Shown here piece after piece: positions 14,548-22,647 of a stretch of DNA of 23,051 bases. This stretch comes from an uncultured Helcococcus sp. (lineage in GTDB: Bacteria; Bacillota; Clostridia; Tissierellales; Peptoniphilaceae): positions 1 through 23,051 of the forward strand of contig CAMXYZ010000009.1 in assembly GCA_947253305.1 (NCBI GenBank), given 5' to 3'. The number at the start of each line of letters is the position of its first letter. Position 1 is the stretch's first letter. The notes below the pieces were generated by a model. It searched no databases and had not been told where the DNA came from. It worked only from the letters and a program-made list of their open reading frames with translations. A program made the position numbers and the translations under genes.

Positions 14548-15186
14548 ATGATTAAAGCTATAATATTTGATAAGGACGGAGTATTAATAGAATCTGAAGA
14601 ATTTTATTTAGAAAGAAGATTGCAGTATCTAGAGGAAAAAGGGATTACTCCTGCCAGCACCGATCTTAACGACTTTATAGGTAATGGTTCAGATAAAAAC
14701 TGGAAAACAATAATCCCTCATGATGAAGAATTAAGAGAAAAACTTGCTAAAGATTTTATAGAAAATTATATGGTTGAGAATCCAATTGATTACGATAAAC
14801 ATACAAGAAAAAATATTGTTGAGATATTTAGAGAAATAAAATCAAGAGGTTTTAAAATAGCCATAGCTTCAGCTGCTGCCAAAAATGATATTAAAGATTT
14901 TATAGATGCAGCTGGAATCGAAGAATATCTAGATACCTATGTATCTGGAAGAGATTGCAAAAATAACAAACCCTATCCTGATGTCTACTTGAAAACTATG
15001 GAAATATTAGATGTTAATAAAGATGAAGTTATGATAGTAGAAGATTCTATAACTGGACTTAAAGCAGCAAAAGCAAGTGGTGCTAAAGTAATTGCATTCG
15101 AACCAACAAAATATACTATAGACCAATCTTTAGCAGATTATAAGATAAAAGATTTATCAGAAATATTGAACTATTTAGATAAATAA
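14548..15186 (+). CDS. HAD-family phosphatase (beta-phosphoglucomutase-like)
   Basis: A 212-residue HAD superfamily hydrolase with a helical cap after motif I. Motif I is DKDGVLIESEE at 8-18 (nucleophile Asp8, acid Asp10), motif II is the IASAA strand, motif III is the Lys in NKPYPDVY, and motif IV is MIVEDSITGLKAAKASG. The arrangement is that of the phosphoglycolate phosphatase/beta-phosphoglucomutase subgroup, with small phosphorylated sugars or nucleotides as likely substrates; the exact one cannot be assigned. The ATG at 14548 has AAAGGAG upstream. It is a single plus-strand gene, divergent from acpS-nnrD and closed by a bidirectional terminator. Confidence 0.87.
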   Translation: MIKAIIFDKDGVLIESEEFYLERRLQYLEEKGITPASTDLNDFIGNGSDKNWKTIIPHDEELREKLAKDFIENYMVENPIDYDKHTRKNIVEIFREIKSRGFKIAIASAAAKNDIKDFIDAAGIEEYLDTYVSGRDCKNNKPYPDVYLKTMEILDVNKDEVMIVEDSITGLKAAKASGAKVIAFEPTKYTIDQSLADYKIKDLSEILNYLDK

Positions 15187-15204
15187 AAGTTTTTGATAAA
15201 AAAT

Positions 15205-15255
15205 TGACCCTAGAAAGTTGTTTTAATTACAAATTTCTAGGGTCATTTCATTTTT
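15205..15255. terminator. Bidirectional terminator between the HAD gene and cstA
   Basis: A perfect 12-pair stem (15205-15216 with 15234-15245; TGACCCTAGAAA and its complement) has T-runs on the plus-strand exit (TTTCATTTTTT) and A-runs on the other side. It can stop both convergent transcripts. Confidence 0.9.
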
Positions 15256-15261
15256 TAATTA

Positions 15262-16770
15262 TTATTTTTTCTTAGACATAACATATTTTGTAAGAGCTTC
15301 GTCTTCTTTAATAATTCTATCTTTATTGTCAACTGAAACTTTAGATACGAACCAGATGAAGAATATAGCAAATGCAGCACCTACTGCATAACTTGCAACA
15401 TAATTTCCTACTCCTAATAGTTTATCTAATCTAAATCCTATATCAGCATTCATTATATAACTGGATACTATAAATGCATAGAATGCACCTGGAATCAACG
15501 CTATATAATAGTTTTTGCCATGTATCTTTAAGTACACTGCAGCTAATAACATAGCAAATACAGCTGTAAATTGATTTGCGAATCCGAAATATCTCCATAG
15601 TAAACTAAATCCATTGGCATCTGCTTTAGCGAATACTAATATTGCTACAGCTGGAGCAAATATTGCTAAGGATAGCATGACTCTCTTTTGTGGTTTACTT
15701 TGATCTATATTAAATTGCTCAGCAACCATTAATCTTAATGATCTAAATGCTGTATCACCACTTGTTATTGGTAAGATGATTACAGCTGCTATAGCAAATA
15801 ATCCACCAATATTACCCATGAACCTTCTTGATATTTCACCTACCATTAATGTGGCTGGAGTATTCACACCTTGGCTAGCTATTGTATTATACACAACCAT
15901 AGCACCTGCAGCCCAACACATAGCTATAAATCCTTCTAATAACATCATGTTGAAGAATGTTTCTCTACCTTCTCTTTCATCTGTTACTGTTCTTGAGATT
16001 AGAGTAACTTGAGAACCGTGGAAACCAGACATCAATCCACATGATACTGTTATAAAGAATACTGGTAAGAATCTTGCTCCTAATGGATGTTCAGATACGA
16101 ATGCTCCTTCTGTTATATTATGTAGATCAGCAGAACCTGTTAATAATAATCCAGCAAATATACCTACAGCAGAAATTAATAATAAAGCTCCGAAGAATGG
16201 ATATATTTTACCTATAATCTTATCAATTGGGAAAAGAGTAGCTAAAATATAATATAAAATAATAACTGCATATACGATATAAATTACATTTGAATTAACA
16301 TCCATACCTAATAAGTCTTTAACAATTAAGTCCCCTGGTGTATATATAAATACTACCCCTACTAATAGTAATAGAGCCCAGTTTACTATGTTATAAACTA
16401 AATTAGTTCCCTTACCAATATATTTGTTGACCATCTTTGGCATTTGTGCACCTTTATTTCTCATAGAAATCATACCTACAAAGTAGTCGTGCATACCACC
16501 AGCTATTACACATCCTAATGGTATAGTAATAAATGCTATTGGACCAAATAATATACCTTGTATAGGCCCTAGAATTGGTCCTGTACCTGCGATATTTAAT
16601 AATTCAATAAGTTGGTTTTTGTGTTTTTTCATACCAACAAAGTCTACTCCATCAGCTTCAGTTATAGCTGGTGTAGGTCTATCATCAGGTCCGAAAACCC
16701 TTTCACAATATTTTCCATATAAATGTCCAAGAATGCCTAATATAGCAATTCCTGATAAAAATAATACCAT
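15262..16770 (-). CDS. cstA: CstA-family transporter (carbon starvation protein A, short form)
   Basis: A polytopic membrane protein of 502 residues with many hydrophobic helices. The N-terminal block (GHLYGKYCERVFGPDD, PTPAITEADGVDFV, then IAGTGPILGPIQG) is highly characteristic of CstA. Family members import pyruvate or peptides; E. coli CstA is about 700 residues, while Firmicute forms are near 500. The longer frame starting at 16809 is rejected because the ATG at 16770 has GAGGAGG directly upstream. The C-terminus ends in a Lys-rich cytoplasmic tail. It is transcribed alone. A palindrome between its likely promoter region and start may be an operator. Confidence 0.92.
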   Translation of the reverse strand: MVLFLSGIAILGILGHLYGKYCERVFGPDDRPTPAITEADGVDFVGMKKHKNQLIELLNIAGTGPILGPIQGILFGPIAFITIPLGCVIAGGMHDYFVGMISMRNKGAQMPKMVNKYIGKGTNLVYNIVNWALLLLVGVVFIYTPGDLIVKDLLGMDVNSNVIYIVYAVIILYYILATLFPIDKIIGKIYPFFGALLLISAVGIFAGLLLTGSADLHNITEGAFVSEHPLGARFLPVFFITVSCGLMSGFHGSQVTLISRTVTDEREGRETFFNMMLLEGFIAMCWAAGAMVVYNTIASQGVNTPATLMVGEISRRFMGNIGGLFAIAAVIILPITSGDTAFRSLRLMVAEQFNIDQSKPQKRVMLSLAIFAPAVAILVFAKADANGFSLLWRYFGFANQFTAVFAMLLAAVYLKIHGKNYYIALIPGAFYAFIVSSYIMNADIGFRLDKLLGVGNYVASYAVGAAFAIFFIWFVSKVSVDNKDRIIKEDEALTKYVMSKKK

Positions 16771-16794
16771 ATTTCCTCCTCGTATAATCTTGTC

Positions 16795-16808
16795 TGATAA
16801 TGTTATCA
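16795..16808. promoter_or_regulatory. Palindrome upstream of cstA, possible operator
   Basis: TGATAA-TG-TTATCA is a perfect 14-base palindrome 25 bases before the cstA start. The two-base centre is too small for an RNA hairpin, so a dimeric DNA-binding protein is more likely. The regulator is unknown. Confidence 0.35.
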
Positions 16809-16935
16809 TAAATTATATATAAGTACAAGACTAAAAAATATTTTTTATAGGTCTATACTAAATGCCATATTTTTCATATAATATATATATTAATCAAAAA
16901 AGACTAAAAAAGACTAAAAGAAAGGAAAATAAATT

Positions 16936-17892
16936 ATGACTAAAAAATCAAAAATATTTCTAATGATAATATCAATTTTTATCTTAGTAATATTTTTCGC
17001 TGCCAACTATCTTATAAATTATGGTATAAAAAGAGGTAGAGCAGAAGATATCGGAGCTTTTGAAGAAGGCGTTGATGAGAAAATCCTAGAATATAAAAAG
17101 ACAAAAAGCGAGCAAGATAAAATCACAAAGGAATTTTTAAAAAATAATAAACTACAGGAAGATAGTATAATATCAGACGATAATCTAAAATTGCAAGGCT
17201 ACTTTTTAGAAGATAGTAAAAATACTGATTGGGTTCTTCTTTTACATGGATATAGAAGTAAACATCAGCACTTATTAGATTTCGCTAGAATTTATTATGA
17301 AAAAGGATTCAATGTATTAGTACCAGATATGAGAGCTAGTGGTAATTCCGAAGGTAAATATATAGGAATGGGATATCTAGAAAAAAACGATGCTAAAAAA
17401 TGGATAGATTGGATATTACAAAGAAATAGTGATAGCAATATAATAATTCATGGTGTATCTATGGGAGCTGCAACTACGATGCTTTTATCTGGAGAAGATT
17501 TACCAAAACAAGTAAAACTATTTATTGAAGACTGCGGTTATACAAGTGCCTATGATATGTTTAGTCAAGAACTAAAATCAAGATTTAATCTCCCATCCTT
17601 CCCACTAATGAATATAGCAGATATATTATCACAGATAAAAGCTGGCTATAAATTTAGTGATGCCAATCCGCTAGAGGCTGTAAAAAAATCTTCTCAACCA
17701 ATGCTATTTATTCATGGTAAAGAAGATAATTTTATACCAGTAGAAATGATGCATATTCTTTATGAAGCGAAGACAGAAGGTGTAAAAGATAAACTAATTG
17801 TAGAAAATGCCAATCATGCTCATTCTATGTATGCTTCATTTGATGAGTATTGGAATACTGTAGATAAATTTATAAAAGATAATTTTAAATAA
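16936..17892 (+). CDS. Membrane-anchored alpha/beta hydrolase
   Basis: A 318-residue alpha/beta-hydrolase-fold protein. Residues about 6-28 form one membrane helix or uncleaved signal anchor. The oxyanion segment LLLHGYRSK, the nucleophile elbow GVSMGA (Ser175), an acidic residue in HGKEDNFIP and the His in ANHAH supply a catalytic triad. The DMRASGNSEG block is typical of the BAAT/YqkD-like group of bacterial esterases and acyl hydrolases. The domain is probably on the outer face of the membrane. The substrate is unknown. The ATG has AAAGGA upstream. It is a single gene divergent from cstA and closed by a bidirectional terminator. Confidence 0.87.
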   Translation: MTKKSKIFLMIISIFILVIFFAANYLINYGIKRGRAEDIGAFEEGVDEKILEYKKTKSEQDKITKEFLKNNKLQEDSIISDDNLKLQGYFLEDSKNTDWVLLLHGYRSKHQHLLDFARIYYEKGFNVLVPDMRASGNSEGKYIGMGYLEKNDAKKWIDWILQRNSDSNIIIHGVSMGAATTMLLSGEDLPKQVKLFIEDCGYTSAYDMFSQELKSRFNLPSFPLMNIADILSQIKAGYKFSDANPLEAVKKSSQPMLFIHGKEDNFIPVEMMHILYEAKTEGVKDKLIVENANHAHSMYASFDEYWNTVDKFIKDNFK

Positions 17893-17938
17893 AAAAAATC
17901 AGCTGATACAAACATTTCTTTGTTTATATCAGCTTTTT
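17891..17938. terminator. Bidirectional terminator between the hydrolase and mnmA
   Basis: AGCTGATACAAACA (17901-17914) pairs with 17921-17934 with one mismatch, with an A-run on the left and TTTTT on the right. It serves both convergent genes. Confidence 0.88.
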
Positions 17939-17940
17939 AT

Positions 17941-19092
17941 TTACAGCATTAGTTTAATATCATCTCTATATACTTCATCTATAATGGCAGATCCAATACA
18001 CACTTCTCCATCATAAAACACCGCTGCCTGTCCTGGTGTTACAGATTTAATATAATCATATAAAACTTCAACTTTATCATCATCTAAAAATCTTAATTTT
18101 ACATCTATATCTTTTTGTCTATATCTGAATTTAGCAGTTAAATTTAAATCTTTCTTTTCAAAGTCTTTAATTAATGAAGAAAAATCCTTAGCAATTAATC
18201 TATTTGAAAATAGATGCTCATTATCGCTACCTTGACAAACCAATAATTCATTTTTTTCTAGATTTTTACCACATACAAACCAAGCCTCACCATCTCCACC
18301 GATACCCAGTCCCTTTCTTTGACCAATTGTATGGTACATTAAACCCATATGAGCTCCCATTACCTTTCCAGTGTCGATATCTATCATTTTACCTGGTTTA
18401 GCGGGTAAGTAATTTGATAAAAATTCATTAAAGTTTCTTTCACCTATAAAACAAATCCCTGTAGAATCTTTTTTATTAGCTGTAGCCAATTTATAGTTTT
18501 TAGCAATTTGTCTAACATCTGATTTTTGTAATTCTCCAATTGGAAATAGCACATCTTTAATTTGTTCTTGGCTTAATTGTGATAAGAAATAAGTTTGATC
18601 CTTATTATCATCAAGACCTCTTAAAAGTTCAACGCTGCCATTTTTAAGTCTTTTAATTCTTGCATAATGGCCAGTGGCTAAATAATCTGCTCCTAAATCT
18701 TTTGCAAAATCTAGAAAAGCTTTAAATTTTATTTCCTTATTGCACATTATATCCGGATTTGGAGTTCTTCCCTTTTTATATTCATCTAAAAAATATTTAA
18801 ACACTCTATCATAATATTCTTTTTCAAAATTTATTGAATAATATGGAATACCTATTTGATTACAGATAGCAACAGCATCTTTGAAATCTTCTTCCGCTGT
18901 ACAAAATCCATTTTCATCAGTATCATCCCAGTTTTTCATAAAGACGCCTAATACATCATAACCTTGTTCTTTTAGTATTAGAGCAGCAACTGAAGAATCC
19001 ACTCCTCCGCTGATTCCAATTACTACTTTTTTATTATTGTTTTTTTCATCATATAAATTTGATAAATTATTAATATCTAAAATATTTGTCAT
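17941..19092 (-). CDS. mnmA: tRNA-specific 2-thiouridylase MnmA
   Basis: MnmA places sulfur on U34 of Lys, Glu and Gln tRNAs, using ATP and a persulfide. The PP-loop GISGGVDSS (about 28-36), the NPDIMCNKEIKF motif with catalytic Cys117, GHYAR, and the second catalytic Cys214 in GICFIGER are all present, with the C-terminal beta-barrel ending SAIIDE. The 383 residues include a roughly 20-residue Asn/Asp-rich N-terminal extension before the PP-loop. No later ATG exists before the PP-loop, and the ribosome site (GAAAGAG) is weak, so the exact start is less certain. It lies 17 bases after a cysteine desulfurase gene, the expected sulfur donor, and is the last gene of that operon. Confidence 0.95.
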   Translation of the reverse strand: MTNILDINNLSNLYDEKNNNKKVVIGISGGVDSSVAALILKEQGYDVLGVFMKNWDDTDENGFCTAEEDFKDAVAICNQIGIPYYSINFEKEYYDRVFKYFLDEYKKGRTPNPDIMCNKEIKFKAFLDFAKDLGADYLATGHYARIKRLKNGSVELLRGLDDNKDQTYFLSQLSQEQIKDVLFPIGELQKSDVRQIAKNYKLATANKKDSTGICFIGERNFNEFLSNYLPAKPGKMIDIDTGKVMGAHMGLMYHTIGQRKGLGIGGDGEAWFVCGKNLEKNELLVCQGSDNEHLFSNRLIAKDFSSLIKDFEKKDLNLTAKFRYRQKDIDVKLRFLDDDKVEVLYDYIKSVTPGQAAVFYDGEVCIGSAIIDEVYRDDIKLML

Positions 19093-19109
19093 AAATGTAT
19101 CTCTTTCTA

Positions 19110-20198
19110 TTATTTCTTTCTTTCATACATTTCTTCAATTGCTTTAATTAAAATATCAACTTCTTCTTTTGTATTTGTAAATCCAAAGCTAAATCTTATT
19201 GAATGCATCGCCCTATCTTTATTATACATTTCTTCAATTACATAACTTGGTTCCAAAGCTCCTGCATTGCAAGCGGATCCAGCTGAAACAAAAATATTTT
19301 TTGTATCTAAAAATGTTAATAGTAAATCTGATTTAACGAATGGAAAATAAAGATTAACAATATGATTTACAGTATTATTAATATCTCCATTGATTTCATA
19401 TGGTACTTTTAAATTATTTAGAAAATATTTTTTAATGTTTAACACTTGTTCATATTCTTCTTTTAATTTTTCAATAGAATTAGCCATGGACATTGCTCCA
19501 ATTACATTTTGTGTGCCAGATCTAATTCCACTTTCTTGCCCACCGCCAAATATAAATGGCTCTATCCTATTTTTAATATATAAAGCACCTACGCCATTTA
19601 ATCCACCAATCTTATGGCCTGAAAGGCTGATAGAATCACAATAAAGCTTTTCTACATCTATATCAATATGACCATAGGCTTGAACAGTATCAATATGAAA
19701 CCAGATATTATAACCTTCTTTTTTATTAATCTCATTAATATATTTCCCTATTTTCTTAACAGGTTGAATTACTCCAGTCTCATTATTCACATACATAATG
19801 CTTACTAAATTAGTATCTTCATTTATTTGTGATTTGAATTCTTCAAAATCAATGATTCCTTTTTCATTAACATTTATAAATATATCATTACCACAATTTG
19901 CTTTAACAGGTTCCAAAATAGATTTATGTTCAATCTTGCTAGTTATAATATTTTGATTCTTAAAATTATTAATTATCATATTATTTGATTCACTAGCACC
20001 GCTAGTAAATATAATATGATTTGAGTTTGTGTTAATACTATTAGCTATTTTTTTTCTAGCATTTTCTAAATGCATTTTGGATGTTCTTCCAAGAGCGTAT
20101 GTAGCATTTGGATTTGCTTCATACAAATCAATATTATCGATTAAATCTATTATAATATCTTTTCTCTTAATTGAACTTGCTGCATAATCAAAATACAT
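19110..20198 (-). CDS. Cysteine desulfurase (NifS/IscS family)
   Basis: A class V PLP aminotransferase-fold enzyme that takes sulfur from cysteine as an enzyme persulfide. The 362 residues show MYFDYAASS at the N-terminus, TSGASESNN, the PLP lysine in SLSGHKIGG (Lys196), GGGQESGIRSGTQN and the catalytic Cys310 in SAGSACNAG. The short C-terminal end and its place directly before mnmA suggest a tRNA-thiolation-dedicated desulfurase like Bacillus YrvO rather than the SufS type. The ATG has GAAGG upstream. The pair is driven by an extended -10 promoter. Confidence 0.94.
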   Translation of the reverse strand: MYFDYAASSIKRKDIIIDLIDNIDLYEANPNATYALGRTSKMHLENARKKIANSINTNSNHIIFTSGASESNNMIINNFKNQNIITSKIEHKSILEPVKANCGNDIFINVNEKGIIDFEEFKSQINEDTNLVSIMYVNNETGVIQPVKKIGKYINEINKKEGYNIWFHIDTVQAYGHIDIDVEKLYCDSISLSGHKIGGLNGVGALYIKNRIEPFIFGGGQESGIRSGTQNVIGAMSMANSIEKLKEEYEQVLNIKKYFLNNLKVPYEINGDINNTVNHIVNLYFPFVKSDLLLTFLDTKNIFVSAGSACNAGALEPSYVIEEMYNKDRAMHSIRFSFGFTNTKEEVDILIKAIEEMYERKK

Positions 20199-20221
20199 AT
20201 ATAACCTTCTTTCTTTTAACT

Positions 20222-20230
20222 ATTATATCA
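20222..20230 (-). promoter_or_regulatory. Extended -10 promoter of the desulfurase-mnmA operon
   Basis: On the minus strand TGA precedes a perfect TATAAT (20222-20227), about 25 bases before the start codon. There is no good -35 box at 17 bases, so the extended -10 is probably what matters. Confidence 0.6.
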
Positions 20231-20307
20231 GATTAAAATCCATTTTTAATTAATACCCTAATTATTATGTAATATTTAATCTTTTGAAACATTTATATGG
20301 ATTTATT

Positions 20308-20316
20308 TGGTATAAT
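20308..20316 (+). promoter_or_regulatory. Extended -10 promoter of the metallopeptidase gene
   Basis: TGG followed by perfect TATAAT (20311-20316). A TTGAAA lies 21 bases upstream, too far to be a normal -35 partner. The untranslated leader would be about 80 bases. Confidence 0.55.
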
Positions 20317-20402
20317 ATATCTATAAAAAATAATTTAGATATAGTAATCAAATTATGGGGTATTATACTATATATAAAATTAATTAATTGAGGAGAGAAA
20401 AT

Positions 20403-21278
20403 ATGAAATGGGAAGGTAGAAGACAATCAGATAATGTGAGGAAATCTTCTGGTCAAGGAGGCCCAAGAGGTCTAGGAGGACTTTTAGGTGGTTTAGGAGG
20501 AACAGGAATTATTATAGTAATAGTCCTGTCTCTATTGCTTGATATTAATCCATTGGCATTGCTAGGTTCTGGTATTGGTGTTGATCAAAGTAGAAGTTCT
20601 CAACATATGGAAGAATATCAACCAAGAACCCAAGAAGAAGCTGAAATTGAAAAGTTTTTATCTGTTGTTCTTGCTGATACGGAAGATGTATGGGGGGAAA
20701 TATTTGAAAAGCATGGAGCTAAGTATGCAGAACCTACATTAGTTTTATATCAAAACCAAGTTAGCTCTGGTTGTGGTTTAGCTTCAAATAAAATGGGGCC
20801 ATTTTACTGTAGTGCTGATCAATCAATATATATTGATGTTGATTTTGCTAAAGACTTAAGGACTAAATTCGGTGCAGAAGGAGATTTTCCATTTGCATAT
20901 GTATTAGCTCATGAAGTTGGTCATCACGTACAATTACAAACTGGAGTACTTAATAAGGTTCATAGTCTAAGAGGAAAAGTAAGTGATGTAGAATTTAATA
21001 GACAAATGGTAAACTTAGAATTACAGGCTGACTATTACGCTGGAGTATTCGCCCATTATGTAGGAGCAAAAGGTTACCTAGATCCGGGTGATGTAGAAGA
21101 AGGATTAGCAGCTGCATCTGGAGTAGGTGATGATAGAATACAAGAAATGTCAGGAAGAAGGGCAAATCCGGATACTTTTCAACACGGTACCTCTGAACAA
21201 AGAAGCGAATGGTTCTTAAGAGGTTATAAATATGGAGATTTAGAACACGGAAATACTTTTGAACTTGTTAATGACTAA
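20403..21278 (+). CDS. Neutral zinc metallopeptidase, YpfJ family
   Basis: A 291-residue protein of the YpfJ/KPN_02809 putative neutral zinc metallopeptidase family. The N-terminus MKWEGRRQSDNV and the following Gly-rich stretch are the family hallmark, then one membrane helix (about residues 30-52). The extracellular domain holds SGCGLASNKMGPFYC, the zinc motif LAHEVGHH (His170 to His174) and a downstream ELQADYYAG that supplies the third ligand, ending near GTSEQRSEWF. Function is unknown in the family beyond predicted proteolysis. The ATG at 20403 has GAGGAG upstream; an upstream TTG at 20388 is rejected. It is a single gene with its own promoter and a large terminator hairpin. Confidence 0.92.
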   Translation: MKWEGRRQSDNVRKSSGQGGPRGLGGLLGGLGGTGIIIVIVLSLLLDINPLALLGSGIGVDQSRSSQHMEEYQPRTQEEAEIEKFLSVVLADTEDVWGEIFEKHGAKYAEPTLVLYQNQVSSGCGLASNKMGPFYCSADQSIYIDVDFAKDLRTKFGAEGDFPFAYVLAHEVGHHVQLQTGVLNKVHSLRGKVSDVEFNRQMVNLELQADYYAGVFAHYVGAKGYLDPGDVEEGLAAASGVGDDRIQEMSGRRANPDTFQHGTSEQRSEWFLRGYKYGDLEHGNTFELVND

Positions 21279-21307
21279 TTTAGTAATATAAATTGTAATT
21301 ATAATAT

Positions 21308-21376
21308 AAGAGTAGGTACGACGTCCCCACAAAGCTTTATAGCTAGATGTCGCCACCTACTCTTTTTCTTTTTATT
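21308..21376. terminator. Compound bidirectional terminator
   Basis: Three nested stems: 21308-21317 with 21355-21364 (AAGAGTAGGT and its complement), 21319-21325 with 21346-21352 (one G-U), and an inner AGCT/AGCT. It exits into TTTTCTTTTT on the plus strand; the minus-strand exit is less T-rich. It lies between the convergent metallopeptidase and gldA genes. Confidence 0.8.
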
Positions 21377-22479
21377 TATTTTTTATTAAAATAGTTTCTA
21401 ACGTAGCTATCTACAGCTTTTATAGCGTCAACTACATCTTCTGCTGTTGGTTTTTCTATCATGGCATGGATAGTTTCGCCTTCAGCTGTCGCTTGTTTAC
21501 CTATAGCTAATAAATCTTCATCACTATATTGGTCTAAGTTTAATTCTGCCATAGTAGTAGGCATACCAATACTTTGATAAAATTCTATATATTCATCCAA
21601 TTCTTTCTTATCTACATCTTCTAACATAAGTTGTACAAGTACACCATAAGCAACTTTTTCACCGTGAGTTTTTTCATGAATTGCACCATGAACAGCGGTA
21701 AAACCATTATGAATTGCGTGAGCACCAGATAGTCCAGCCGATTCAAATCCTAGTCCTGAAAGTAGAGTGTTAGCTTCGATAATTTTTTCAACTGCTGGAG
21801 TTACTAAGTTCTCTTTTACAGCTGCCAAAGCCTTTGTTGAGTAAGCAAATAGAGTGTCTCTACATACTTCAGCTATTGCTTGAGCTGCTATTGTTTGTTT
21901 TCCACCAGCCATAGTTGTTGATTCGGATCTAGTATTAGATCTCGCTTCAACAAGTGTTGCACTTGCATCTGCAATACCATCTGCTAAAAAGCTAGCAGGA
22001 GCATTGGCTATTACTTGTGAATCCATTAAAATCAAATCTGGATTCTTTTTATATAAACGATAGCTTTCAAAATTACCATTATCTGAATAAATAACAGATA
22101 AAGCAGAAGTAGGAGCATCTGTTGATGCTATGGTTGGTGCGATTACTGTTGCAGCTCTAAGATCTTCAGCTATTGCTTTTGCTGAGTCTATTGCTTTACC
22201 ACCACCTAAACCTATAACTACATTGCTAGATTTTTCTTTACCAATTTTTACAACACGATTAATTTCATTTTCAGAAGCTTCACCATTGAACGCTTCACGA
22301 TATACGGAAAGCCCTTGTTTTTCCAATTCATTAACGTATTTTTCACCTACAATTTTCCATACTGTGTCATCTGCTAAAAGTAAAACTTTATCTCCTAATG
22401 CTTTAACTAGATCTACCCTATCAAATAAAACGTTTTTACCTTGCACATAACGTGATGGACTTGAAAATATTCTAACCAT
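21376..22479 (-). CDS. gldA: Glycerol dehydrogenase (NAD+, iron-type ADH family)
   Basis: GldA oxidises glycerol to dihydroxyacetone with NAD+. The 367 residues match the family. The NAD site GLGGGKAIDSAKA, the IAPTIASTDAPTSALSVIY block, and the zinc ligands (an Asp in ADGIADASAT, a His in GAHAIHNGF and a His in HGEKVAYG) are all present. The Asp motif is slightly unusual (GIADA in place of the common GxGDA), but the ligand is kept. The ATG has AAGGAGG upstream. It is a single gene with its own promoter. An insertion sequence has landed just beyond its -35 region, and no dihydroxyacetone kinase is in view. Confidence 0.95.
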   Translation of the reverse strand: MVRIFSSPSRYVQGKNVLFDRVDLVKALGDKVLLLADDTVWKIVGEKYVNELEKQGLSVYREAFNGEASENEINRVVKIGKEKSSNVVIGLGGGKAIDSAKAIAEDLRAATVIAPTIASTDAPTSALSVIYSDNGNFESYRLYKKNPDLILMDSQVIANAPASFLADGIADASATLVEARSNTRSESTTMAGGKQTIAAQAIAEVCRDTLFAYSTKALAAVKENLVTPAVEKIIEANTLLSGLGFESAGLSGAHAIHNGFTAVHGAIHEKTHGEKVAYGVLVQLMLEDVDKKELDEYIEFYQSIGMPTTMAELNLDQYSDEDLLAIGKQATAEGETIHAMIEKPTAEDVVDAIKAVDSYVRNYFNKK

Positions 22480-22508
22480 AATGCCTCCTTAATTTTTATT
22501 GTATGTTA

Positions 22509-22537
22509 ATTATATCACGAATTTAGGGAAATATAAA
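22509..22537 (-). promoter_or_regulatory. gldA promoter
   Basis: On the minus strand TTTATA (22532-22537), a 17-base spacer ending TGA, then perfect TATAAT (22509-22514). The IS end begins about 55 bases further upstream, so the core promoter is intact. Confidence 0.72.
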
Positions 22538-22591
22538 TACAGTTTTTACTTTTAATTAATCAGTATATAGAAAAAAATAGCCTTCTACAAA

Positions 22592-22615
22592 TGAACTGAC
22601 CCCAAAAAGTTGGAC
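22592..22615. repeat. Left terminal inverted repeat of the IS
   Basis: TGAACTGACC followed by CCAAAAAGTTGGAC, typical of IS3-family ends. The matching right repeat is not in the window, so this is a pattern-based call. Confidence 0.65.
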
Positions 22616-22647
22616 CTAAAAACAACTTAGAGGAAGGCAGTTTTTTC

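Noticed and set aside
15205..15245. TTGACCCTAGAAAGTTG near the HAD gene looks a little like the IS end at 22592
   Set aside because: It is fully explained as one arm of a perfect bidirectional terminator; the resemblance is short and no transposase remains nearby.
16771..16809. Longer CstA start at 16809
   Set aside because: GAGGAGG sits just before the ATG at 16770, and the extra 13 residues are not family-like.
16896..16915. Tandem 10-base repeat (AAAAAAGACT twice) before the alpha/beta hydrolase
   Set aside because: Two short A-rich copies can arise by slippage; no regulatory meaning can be supported.
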